A DNA stretch of 39,815 nucleotides, from assembly GCA_903850425.1 (NCBI GenBank), contig CAINLR010000079.1, forward strand, positions 1-39,815, in the 5' to 3' direction. This DNA is from an uncultured Verrucomicrobia subdivision 3 bacterium (GTDB lineage: Bacteria; Verrucomicrobiota; Verrucomicrobiia; Limisphaerales; UBA11358). The notes under the pieces were generated by a model. The model ran no database searches and was not told where the DNA came from. It saw only the letters and a list, made by a program, of their open reading frames with translations. Shown piece after piece: positions 18,101 through 25,188 of the stretch (positions within the stretch are counted from its first letter, which is position 1; every line of letters begins with the position of its first letter). The position numbers and the translations under genes were made by a program.

Positions 18101-18498
18101 TGCCAGAGCAAATTCGTATCCCATGTCGAAGCCATCAAAACGCCGGCCGGAAAAGCGGTCGCCGGTCCGAGCGTGCTGTCCGGACCGCCGCGCACACCTT
18201 GACCGGCATCGGCCATCGCCATCGCCGGCACGCCCAAACGAGGAATCGGCTGCGTGGTGAAACCGGTGCCACCCAGCAAACCCAATTTTTCATCCTGAGT
18301 GAGCCGGTCAAATAAATCTGCCACCCGTTTTTCCAGGGGAGCTTTGGCATTCTGATACACGGCCACCGATTCTGCCGAAGTGAGCTGGGTTAACGCGGCG
18401 GTTAAGCAACCTGCCGCCAGCAAAATGGCGCTTCCCCTGATCTGATGAGGTTTGATAATCGAAACGAAACGGACGGGCTTGAGGAATATGTGGCTCAT
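15190..18498 (-). CDS. GH3 beta-glycosidase with PA14 insertion and C-terminal DUF1080 domain
   Basis: 1103 residues from ATG 18498 (the frame is open to 18579, but this start gives a proper signal peptide ending near TSAES). GH3 N-terminal barrel about 60-330 with GPAVNIHRNPLGGRN, KHFAANNQE and the nucleophile in VMSDWGG, Asp279. A PA14 domain is inserted about 454-578 (GFQAEYFTN... to LNWQRPG), then the GH3 C-terminal alpha/beta domain resumes. FPFGYGLSYT leads into the fibronectin-III-like domain, and a PF06439 DUF1080 domain ends the protein about 880-1103 (GWKLLWDGKTTTGW, GIKIFV, GMEFQILDD). It likely removes terminal beta-glucosyl or beta-xylosyl groups, possibly from modified (3-keto) sugars given the fusion. 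First gene of the leftward operon. Confidence 0.88.
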   Translation of the reverse strand: MSHIFLKPVRFVSIIKPHQIRGSAILLAAGCLTAALTQLTSAESVAVYQNAKAPLEKRVADLFDRLTQDEKLGLLGGTGFTTQPIPRLGVPAMAMADAGQGVRGGPDSTLGPATAFPAGVLMASTWDTNLLWQIGQAIGEEARNKGSGVQIELGPAVNIHRNPLGGRNAEYLTEDPYLAARLGVSYIQGMQSSGVAACVKHFAANNQETDRFNVNEDIGERALREIYFPAFEAAVKEGKVWSVMSSYNMVNGQHASGNAHLLTKALKQDWQFDGMVMSDWGGVHETAVVQAGNDLEMPKGEHMSVAKLKAALADGSVTQVAVDDSVRRILRTVIRVGLLDGPMTQNPAMVNSSEHSQLAFKAATEGIVLLKNDGDVLPLDHQKIKSIAVIGEPARHLQVDALGSPAVEPLKTVEVLDGIKAEAGNAVTVRYASARTDGDPLTGSIITSPGDSTVHGFQAEYFTNPDLDGKPAVVRVDNEINILNANSPAPGISGQKYSVRWSGKLLAPATGNYSFSFRGDDGFRVFVDGKPIINAWNRGGARTFHGQADLEAGNIYDLRVEFFQDGGGCVAQLNWQRPGKALYADALDAAKDSNVAIVCVSTLRMEGEGSDRPSMDLPDDQAVLIRAVSAVNKKTIVILNTGTPVTMTNWLGQVPALVEAWFPGQEGGSAIAAILFGKVNPSGKLPDTFAASRADYPDAPNLVKKNQVNYAEGIYVGYRHFDQAGIQPVFPFGYGLSYTTFKYSQLKLSTSRLSNDGTVTANLKVTNTGKRAGEEVVQLYVHAAKSQIDRPVRELKGFAKVALNPGETKTVSLQLTPRDLAYFDVAGHQWKADAGDYEVEIGASSRDIRLTAPLQLQQEFSNILGHGVTPNTLIAQEQADGWKLLWDGKTTTGWRSPKSDAFPDKSWQIQNGVLSVVSSGNAEAQAGGDIITRDRYANFELVADFKTTTGCNSGIKIFVQPNLPPLHKTTGQTTGGGSAIGMEFQILDDAHHPDAKLGHNGDRRLGSLYDLIPAPTSKVVLPTGEWNHARILSQGQHVEFWLNGVKTVEFERGSPAFRTAVAASKFKDIPNFGEWPGGHILLQEHGSVVSYRNVKIRELPTK

Positions 18499-18665
18499 AA
18501 AAATTGGTTTAATGCGCGATCGCGCGATTAGCGAACCGGCTAAACGCGATGTTCGCATCAATAAATTGGCGTAACCCATTCACGGGACGCCTCCAGCGTG
18601 CCGATGGTGTTCCAATGAAGGCGTTTCAAAGCATTGTTACAGAAATTCTAAAATAATTGGGACTG

Positions 18666-18716
18666 GTTGATATGCTACGGAATCATTTGGCGTTGACCAG
18701 CCCCACAAGTGGGGTG
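18666..18716 (-). promoter_or_regulatory. Shared palindromic leader element, copy 2 (before GH3)
   Basis: On the minus strand it reads CACCCCACTTGTGGGGCTGG and then TCA, matching the other copies over the first 23 positions bar one or two. The downstream half is diverged (CCGTAGCATA in place of GGCTGTAGCCTA). It lies about 200 nt upstream of the GH3 start and reads toward it. Confidence 0.55.
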
Positions 18717-18756
18717 TTTCTTCTGTTGTGGTGGAGAAAGCTGACCATTTCCAAAG

Positions 18757-18807
18757 CACCCCACTTGTGGGGCTAGGCACCGGTTCGATGTGGCTGTATC
18801 CTACAGC
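18757..18807 (+). promoter_or_regulatory. Shared palindromic leader element, copy 3 (before GH76)
   Basis: Starts CACCCCACTTGTGGGGCTAG as in copy 1, and TGGCTGTATCCTA follows at the same distance. Here the second inverted repeat is GCTGTA (18793-18798) with TACAGC (18802-18807), so pairing is kept although the bases changed. It is 112 nt from element end to the GH76 start at 18919. Confidence 0.6.
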
Positions 18808-18918
18808 AATTCCATTGACTAAAATTATTTTATTGTCGGCAACAAAAACCCATGGATGCCGGCTCGTTTGCAATCAATTCGGGGAAAAAAGCCCCGAAAA
18901 AAACCATTCGGCAAACAC

Positions 18919-21900
18919 ATGAATATTGAGATTCTGAGTCGCTTAGCAAATCCCGCGTGCTGGCTGGTTTCAGCAGCGCGGTTTTCGCTGGCCATGCTTC
19001 TGCTGGCCATGACTGCTGGGGCACAGATTGCCATTCAAGACGGCAGCCCGCTGACCATCACGCACGCGACCGGGACGGCAATAAATAAGTCGTTCACGGT
19101 CACGGCTAGGGCGAAAGTCATGGTCGTCATATTGGAAGAAAAGGGGGCCAGACTCTCCGAACCTGCCACGCTGAGTTGGAACGGCCAAATACTGAATCGA
19201 ACCGTTCAGACGGCATACAATACCGGCGTTCAGCGTAGCTTGGCCATTTATTACCTCTTCAATCCTAACACCGGCACTTCAAATATTACCGGCACCATGA
19301 CGGGAGCCGCAACTGATACTTGGTTGACCTCTTATACGCTCACGGGCGTGGATACCACCATTGCGCCCATTGCTGGCAACGTGAATACGGGAACCGACGC
19401 CACCGGAGTTTTCAGTTTAACTTTTAATTTGACCGGGGTTGCGGCTGGCGCTTGGGCCGCCGTCGCTGCTCAATACGCCAATTTTCCCGATGCTGTTACC
19501 GTGACTGGGACTGGCGGCACGGGCCCGGTGATCACTGACACTAATTATAACGCCACCGGTGTAACGGCTGGCTATGTGGCGGGCTTGAGTGCGGGTGCGG
19601 TCACGCTGACGACCACATGGGTCCGCGCCGCCGGCGGGCAAAAGGCAAATTTCGCGGCACTGGCTTTTTCCCCGACGAACGGGGTGCCTCCTCCCGCCAG
19701 CCCGGTAAAAGCGTTTGGCATTAAATTTTTAGGCAACACGACCGATGCCGTCACTGCCACGGCTGGTGCGTATCCGATCAGCGGTTGGAACAACATCGCC
19801 AATGCGACGTTTACTACGGGCACCATTTATTCCAGCGATGGCTCGGTTTCCGCCACGCTGACCCGCAGCGGGTCCGGCGCGGACAATACCTGGAGCAGTG
19901 GAATTTACCCGGACGGCGGGAACTTTTCCTTGTTGTATGGCTATCAGGATGCCGGCCAAAATACTCCCGCAACGAATGTCATCAGCGGATTGACCGGAGC
20001 CACCTATGATGTCTTTTTATATACCGGCGGGGATAATGCCCGGCCCAGTAGTGGCACCGACTATTTGCCGAATTATACCATCAACGGAACCACCTATTAC
20101 GCCGCCACCCTCGACGGTCGCAGTGCCATGTGGAAAATGGTCCAAGGCATCCCCGTCTCGCAAAACGACAACACCTATCCGACAACTTTGGTTGCAGGCC
20201 ACTATATTAAAATCAACAATGTCGTGCCAGTGGGCGGCAAAATTACTATCTCCGCCAACTCGGATAACTTGACCTATCGCTCACCGCTCAATGGTATTGA
20301 ACTCGTGTCAGTCGGGAACGTCCCGCAAGTCATGGTTCAACCGGCTCCGCACCGGCTTTACACGGGCGGCACGGCGCAGCTTCAAGTGCAAGCCGAAGGT
20401 GCCAACCCCATGGCTTATCAATGGCGCCAAAACGGGATCAATTTGAATGAAGGCGGGAGGATCGTTGGTTCAAAAACAAATAGCTTGACCATCACCAACT
20501 TGGCCGTGACGGACACCAGCGATTACGATGTGGTGATCACGAACAGTTACGGCTCGGTCACCAGTCTGGTAGCGCATTTGGATGCCGTGGTGATGACCTC
20601 GGCGGATGCCGCCTTTGAAGCCTGGGTCTCGGCCTATGTGGTCACCAACGGCTACCAGGTCTATATCGTGGATAGTTTGACGGGTCGCAATTTTGCTTTC
20701 ATGTGGCAGCAAGCTTTCATGATCTGGATGGTTGAAGACACCTACGACCGCACGCACAGCCCCGATCAAAAGCAGTTGATCAACGATTTGCTGAACACGT
20801 TTATGAAACAGAATGGCACCACATTGACGTGGGATGGGTGGGATGACGATCTGGAATGGGGAGAAATCGCCCTGATCCGCGGCTATCAAATCACCGGCAA
20901 CGTCGTGGCGCTCAACTCGGCCATATATGTCTGGGATGCGGTCAATAGCCGGGGCTTGGATGATACTTTTGGCGGCGGGATTTGGGAGAAATTGCCACCG
21001 CCAACTTCCAAGTGCGCGTTGAGCGTCCATCCGCAAATCATCGCCGGCATGTATTTGTATCAGTTAACAGGACAGAGCAAATATCTTACTACCTGCGCAG
21101 AACTTTATGCTTGGGGACGCACCAACATTTTTGTTGCCACCTCCGGACAAGTGAATGAGGGAGTTGCCTGGGCCGATACCAATCAAACCACCATGAAAGT
21201 GCTAACCTCCAATAACTCCTATAACAGCGGGTTGTATGCAAACGCGGCCTGCGCGCTCTATGAGGTCACCGGTGATACCCAATATCTGGCAGACGCCATC
21301 CTCGCGGCCAACCAGAAGGTCAATAACGAACCGATCTCGAACGAAAACCATGTGAACAATGGTTATTTTGGGGCCGAGCAACTGGTCCGGGCGGTGGTTC
21401 GCATCGCGAGCGAGGATCAAAATAAACTCTGGCCCGCCTATTGGCCTTGGTTGCAAGCCAACTGCACGGCCGCTTGGAGCAAGCGGCGCACGGACCTCAA
21501 CCTTACGCATAATGACTGGACTACCGCCACACCCAGCGGCACCAACAACGCGCAAGCGTTGGAAACCCAAGCCGCAGTCTTGGTTCAACAAATCACCCCG
21601 GCCAGCGTTCCGGGATTCGTCGCTTGCACCAACAAATTCAGCGGAACGGTCATTGGCACCAGCGGTTCTTACAACAATGGCGGCAGCACCATTGCCATGG
21701 TGTTTGATGGCAGCTTAACCACTTATTTTGATGCTCCCGTTACCAGCGGCGCCTGGGTGGGTTTGGATCTCGGAACGAACAAAATGATCGGGCAGATTAA
21801 TTACTGGCCGCGCATTGGTTGGGCCAGCCGGATGCTGGGCGGAGTTTTTCAAGGCGATAATACGGCCAACTTTTCCAATCCCGTGACCCTCTATACGATT

Positions 21901-22224
21901 TTCGTTGTTCCACCCGACAACGGCACCGTTACCGCCATACCCATCACCAACTCGACGGCTTTCCGTTATGTGCGTTATGTCGGGCCAGCCAATGGTTCTT
22001 GCAATGTGGCGGAATTGCAGTTCTTTTCCCCCAACCCGGCTCCGGCTCCCATCTTCCTCACGAACAGTTGGACCGGCAGTCAGTTGACCTTGAATTGGTC
22101 AACCGGTCGGCTCCTGGAAGCTACCAATGTTTCCGGCCCGTGGACGACCAATGCCAGCGCCACGTCACCCTTCCTGATCACACCCAATCAACCTCAAAAA
22201 TTTTATCGGGTCATTGCTCCATGA
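18919..22224 (+). CDS. Secreted multi-domain GH76 alpha-1,6-mannanase-like enzyme
   Basis: 1102 residues from ATG 18919, which places a signal peptide (LAMLLLAMTAGAQ) correctly; the frame is open from 18856. Order: accessory module A about 37-255, module B about 265-465, Ig-like domain about 467-555, GH76 (alpha/alpha)6 barrel about 561-895, discoidin-like domain about 900-1038, and a short tail with LLEATNVSGPW ending FYRVIAP. The barrel has the GH76 adjacent-Asp signature in DGWDDDLEWG (Asp642-644), YDRTHSP, FGGGIWE and SYNSGLYANAA. GH76 enzymes cut alpha-1,6-mannan; an algal or fungal mannan or a mannose-containing gum is possible. First gene of the right operon. Its accessory modules recur in the other giants of this cluster. 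Confidence 0.87.
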   Translation: MNIEILSRLANPACWLVSAARFSLAMLLLAMTAGAQIAIQDGSPLTITHATGTAINKSFTVTARAKVMVVILEEKGARLSEPATLSWNGQILNRTVQTAYNTGVQRSLAIYYLFNPNTGTSNITGTMTGAATDTWLTSYTLTGVDTTIAPIAGNVNTGTDATGVFSLTFNLTGVAAGAWAAVAAQYANFPDAVTVTGTGGTGPVITDTNYNATGVTAGYVAGLSAGAVTLTTTWVRAAGGQKANFAALAFSPTNGVPPPASPVKAFGIKFLGNTTDAVTATAGAYPISGWNNIANATFTTGTIYSSDGSVSATLTRSGSGADNTWSSGIYPDGGNFSLLYGYQDAGQNTPATNVISGLTGATYDVFLYTGGDNARPSSGTDYLPNYTINGTTYYAATLDGRSAMWKMVQGIPVSQNDNTYPTTLVAGHYIKINNVVPVGGKITISANSDNLTYRSPLNGIELVSVGNVPQVMVQPAPHRLYTGGTAQLQVQAEGANPMAYQWRQNGINLNEGGRIVGSKTNSLTITNLAVTDTSDYDVVITNSYGSVTSLVAHLDAVVMTSADAAFEAWVSAYVVTNGYQVYIVDSLTGRNFAFMWQQAFMIWMVEDTYDRTHSPDQKQLINDLLNTFMKQNGTTLTWDGWDDDLEWGEIALIRGYQITGNVVALNSAIYVWDAVNSRGLDDTFGGGIWEKLPPPTSKCALSVHPQIIAGMYLYQLTGQSKYLTTCAELYAWGRTNIFVATSGQVNEGVAWADTNQTTMKVLTSNNSYNSGLYANAACALYEVTGDTQYLADAILAANQKVNNEPISNENHVNNGYFGAEQLVRAVVRIASEDQNKLWPAYWPWLQANCTAAWSKRRTDLNLTHNDWTTATPSGTNNAQALETQAAVLVQQITPASVPGFVACTNKFSGTVIGTSGSYNNGGSTIAMVFDGSLTTYFDAPVTSGAWVGLDLGTNKMIGQINYWPRIGWASRMLGGVFQGDNTANFSNPVTLYTIFVVPPDNGTVTAIPITNSTAFRYVRYVGPANGSCNVAELQFFSPNPAPAPIFLTNSWTGSQLTLNWSTGRLLEATNVSGPWTTNASATSPFLITPNQPQKFYRVIAP
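19027..19680 (+). repeat. Coding module A, copy 1
   Basis: About 218 residues from IAIQDGSPLT to ALAFSPT directly behind the signal peptide. A 23-nt run (19192-19214) is identical to 32200-32222 in the beta-helix gene, so these two copies are recent relatives. Confidence 0.65.
19714..20310 (+). repeat. Coding module B, copy 2
   Basis: FGIKFLGNTTDA to YRSPLNGIELV. It is collinear with the N-terminal module of the esterase at 3141-3740, including conserved SGWNNI, DYLPNYTING-type and ISANSDN strands. Confidence 0.6.
21616..22034 (+). repeat. Discoidin-like coding module, copy 1 (first GH76)
   Basis: About 140 residues: GTVIGTSGSYNNGGSTI, YFDAPVTSGAWVGLDLG, YWPRIGWASRMLGGVFQGD, CNVAELQFFSPN. 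An F5/8 type C-like substrate-binding domain, distinct from the pair in the esterase. Confidence 0.65.
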
Positions 22225-22251
22225 TGAGCAAGGTTTAAGACTAATATAATA

Positions 22252-23814
22252 ATGAAAAGTCTCTCCGTCTACCTGACAGCAATAATTCTGGCTCTTGGTG
22301 GCACCGCCCAATCGGAGCTAAAAGCGGAAAATCTGATCCCCAGCACGCCCGGCAAGGCACCGGATTATTTTTGCACCTGGAACGTCCAAGGCTATGTCTT
22401 GAGCTACGCCAAAGGTAAACTTCGAAACGCGATGACGGAAAGCAATATGTTCGGCTTCGGTAAATACCAGGACTGGCTTGGCTTTTACCCCCGCATTCGG
22501 AGCGATCTTTACTTCGTCATGGATGATTCTTGGGACGTGGGTTTCACCAACTATGACTATGGTGCGGACATCTTAAACCCGGAACGGTTTCCCTCCTTTG
22601 CCACCTCTGGCACCGAGCCGGAGAAATTGAAAAAATTGAATGACGCTGTTCAGGCCAAAGGCTGGCGTGCGGTGGGAGGATGGATTTGCGCCAACAAAGC
22701 CAACGCCTATACCAACATGAACGATCAGGCGTTTTATGCCGAACGGTTGCAATGGATGAACACCGCCGGCTGGGGTTATTGGAAAATTGATTGGGGGAAA
22801 CATTCCAAAGATGCCAACTGGCGTCGCCAACTCACGGAGTGGGGACACCAATATGCGCCCAATCTGGAGGTGGAACAGGCCATGATTTGGAGTTGCGTTC
22901 CTTTTGCGGATGCGTTCCGAACCTACGACGTTGAGGTCATCACTTCCATTCCCGTGACCTTGTCCCGCGTCTGTAAGGGACTGCCGCAGATTGCGGAACC
23001 GAATGCCAAGGCCATCATCAATTGCGAGGACGAACCCGTCATCGGTGCGGCGCTGGGCTGCGCCATCGGCATCATGCGGCATTCTTACGTGGGCAACCTT
23101 CCCAACGGCCAGCAAGATGAGGCCTTTCCGCCCGTGACGCGCGACGTGAAACATTCCTTGAATGAAGTGGAACGCGGCGTGTTATGGCATCGCGTAGCCC
23201 CGCCGTTCAAGGTGGATGGCCAGGTAAACATCGACCAGGAAAAATTAACCGACACTTGGTATTTCCAAGCGCGTGAAGGTTGGGCCACCAAGGCAGGCAA
23301 ATGGTCCACCAACTCTGCGCCGGCGCGCATTACGCGGGGCGGATTGCCGCTGCCCACAGTGAAGGTTGATGCCGGTGAACCGCCCTTTGTTATTGCCTCA
23401 CATCATCCCAATAGTGCCGTCACCATTGCAACGCTGGGTCGGACAATTTGCACCAGTCCCACGGACAGAAAATATTGGACGCCGATGGCGGACATTACGC
23501 TCGACGTTGGGAAATTAACCGGCCCCATCGGGATTTTCGGCTATTACAAAACATTGACCCTGACATTTGATACACCGCTTATTGGTCGCACTATTCTGGC
23601 CCAAGATATTTTGGATACGCAGGCGAAAGATATTACCGCCCAAGTCATCATCGAGGGCAACACCCTCACCCTGCCCGGCAAGCTCATCGAACAGATCGGT
23701 CTGGAAAAAGCCACCCCCGGCGACAAGTCCGATCCTGGCTTGGTGATTTCCATCTCCGGAACTCAACCACGCGAGACAGCACCCTCTGTAAAGATCAAGG
23801 CGGAGAAGAATTAG
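22252..23814 (+). CDS. Secreted divergent clan GH-D-like (GH27/GH36-type) glycosidase
   Basis: 520 residues with a signal peptide (LTAIILALGGTAQS). I do not recognise an established family, but the core follows the clan GH-D barrel pattern. FVMDDSWDVG precedes a segment NPERFPSF and KGWRAVGGWICA (like the substrate-facing strands of GH27), then GYWKIDWGKH with Asp180 at the nucleophile position and FRTYDVEV with Asp226 at the acid/base position. A C-terminal beta-rich domain (from about 390) completes it. Likely an exo-acting alpha-galactosidase or related enzyme. Gaps of 27 and 62 nt to its neighbours place it inside the right operon. No accessory modules are attached, unlike its neighbours. 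The clan call is inference from motif order. Confidence 0.6.
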   Translation: MKSLSVYLTAIILALGGTAQSELKAENLIPSTPGKAPDYFCTWNVQGYVLSYAKGKLRNAMTESNMFGFGKYQDWLGFYPRIRSDLYFVMDDSWDVGFTNYDYGADILNPERFPSFATSGTEPEKLKKLNDAVQAKGWRAVGGWICANKANAYTNMNDQAFYAERLQWMNTAGWGYWKIDWGKHSKDANWRRQLTEWGHQYAPNLEVEQAMIWSCVPFADAFRTYDVEVITSIPVTLSRVCKGLPQIAEPNAKAIINCEDEPVIGAALGCAIGIMRHSYVGNLPNGQQDEAFPPVTRDVKHSLNEVERGVLWHRVAPPFKVDGQVNIDQEKLTDTWYFQAREGWATKAGKWSTNSAPARITRGGLPLPTVKVDAGEPPFVIASHHPNSAVTIATLGRTICTSPTDRKYWTPMADITLDVGKLTGPIGIFGYYKTLTLTFDTPLIGRTILAQDILDTQAKDITAQVIIEGNTLTLPGKLIEQIGLEKATPGDKSDPGLVISISGTQPRETAPSVKIKAEKN

Positions 23815-23876
23815 CGACGCACGGAATCAGTCATCGAAAACAATCCCGCCAAAAATTTAAAAATATTATTATCGTC

Positions 23877-25163
23877 ATGAAACATCAGACATCATCAACG
23901 CGTTTCTTGTCATTGGGCGGACTCATCGTCCAGTTGGCAATTACCAGCCGGTTGCTCTGGCCCATTCAATCCCCAGCGGCGGACAACCCAACTACTTTCC
24001 CGGCCGTCAATGATTTGCCCATTCAAACGAATATGCCCAATCCGCTCTTGACTGCGGATGGCAAAACGATCACGACGCCGGCAGAGTGGCAACAGCATCG
24101 CGTTGCGGTGAAACAGATCATTGAGCATTACGCTCTCGGCCACATGCCGCCACCGCCCGGAAATGTGAAGGGACACGAAGTGGTGTCCCGAATGCTCGCC
24201 GACGGCAAGACGTCCTATCGCCTCGTCCATCTGACGTTTGGACCAGAGGAAAAACTGAGCCTCGATATTTCCATTTTCCTGCCGGCGGAAACCAACGGCA
24301 TCAAAGCGCCGTTCCCGGTCATTGTTCAACCCTCATTCTCGGCCATTTCAGTGAATCCGCCGCTTCCACTGACGAACGCCGCGCCGGCCAAGCAATCTGC
24401 CAGCGCCAACACGCCTGAAGTGGCGGCCCGGCAATATACCCAGGCGTTGGAGCGCGGATATGCCGTCGTCACTTTCTATTATCAGGATTGTGGCAGGGAT
24501 GGCGGGGATTACCGGACGACCGGGTTCTTCCCGGCCTATCCTGACTACGATTGGGCGGATCTCGCCGTGTGGGCGTGGGGCATGTCGCGCTGCGTGGACT
24601 ATCTGGAAACGCAAAGTTTTGCGGACAAATCCAAATTCATCGCGCTCGGCCACTCACGGCTTGGCAAAGCCACGCTCGTTGCCGGCGCGTTTGATGAACG
24701 CTTCGCGTTGGTTGCGCCCGCCGGTTCCGGTTGCGCCGGCACCGGGGCGTATCGTTTCAACGGCAAAGCCCGCAACGGTCGGGAAGGCTTGAACGAAATC
24801 GTGAAAAATTTTCCGCAGTGGACTATTCCCAGTCTGGTGGAATTTTCCAACCGGGTTGAGCGACTGCCGTTCGATCAGCACTGGCTGATTGATCTGGTCG
24901 CGCCCCGTTCATTCATCGCCGCCGACGGCTTGGACGACACCGCCGCCAGCGTCAACGCGCTTGTTCAGTCGTATCTCGCCGCCAAGCCGGTGTATGCCCT
25001 GCTCGGCGTGCCGGATCATCTGGGCATCCATTTCCGTCCGGGCCGTCATACGCTCGCACCGGAGGATTGGGCCGCCATCTTGGATTTCGCAGACCAGCAG
25101 CTTCGCGGGCTGGACGTGAAAGGCCGCTTTGATCAATTACCCCCGCAAGAACTGTGGCATTGA
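23877..25163 (+). CDS. CE15 glucuronoyl esterase-like protein
   Basis: 428-residue exported alpha/beta hydrolase. Signal or membrane segment near residues 10-35 (GGLIVQLAITSRLL...SPAAD). The CE15 hallmark GHSRLGK carries the nucleophile Ser260; DLVAPRSFIAADGLDD and DHLGIHFRPGRH supply the late acidic and His elements (His385, or His381). The YYQDCGRDGG region and PEVAARQYTQALERGYAVVTFYYQD fit bacterial CE15 enzymes. CE15 cleaves ester bonds between (4-O-methyl-)glucuronic acid and lignin alcohols or other groups, so its presence with a GH115-type gene downstream points to a glucuronic-acid-bearing substrate. 62 nt after the preceding gene, 25 nt before GH27. Confidence 0.85.
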   Translation: MKHQTSSTRFLSLGGLIVQLAITSRLLWPIQSPAADNPTTFPAVNDLPIQTNMPNPLLTADGKTITTPAEWQQHRVAVKQIIEHYALGHMPPPPGNVKGHEVVSRMLADGKTSYRLVHLTFGPEEKLSLDISIFLPAETNGIKAPFPVIVQPSFSAISVNPPLPLTNAAPAKQSASANTPEVAARQYTQALERGYAVVTFYYQDCGRDGGDYRTTGFFPAYPDYDWADLAVWAWGMSRCVDYLETQSFADKSKFIALGHSRLGKATLVAGAFDERFALVAPAGSGCAGTGAYRFNGKARNGREGLNEIVKNFPQWTIPSLVEFSNRVERLPFDQHWLIDLVAPRSFIAADGLDDTAASVNALVQSYLAAKPVYALLGVPDHLGIHFRPGRHTLAPEDWAAILDFADQQLRGLDVKGRFDQLPPQELWH

Positions 25164-25188
25164 AACAATCTAGCACCACAAACTGTCT

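Larger units (their letters stand above)
18499..18918. other. Divergent promoter region between leftward and rightward operons
   Basis: About 420 bp between two divergent start codons with no convincing gene. It carries two oppositely oriented copies of the shared palindromic element (palindromes at 18701-18714 and 18759-18772, centres 58 bp apart). A TTGACT at 18815-18820 is a possible -35 for the right operon, without a clear -10. In-frame upstream codons at 18579 (leftward) and 18856 (rightward) are alternative starts. Confidence 0.65.

Noticed and set aside
18701-18772. Palindromes as a pair of transcription terminators
   Set aside because: They lie upstream of divergent start codons, read toward those genes and lack T-runs; a regulatory or repeat function fits better.
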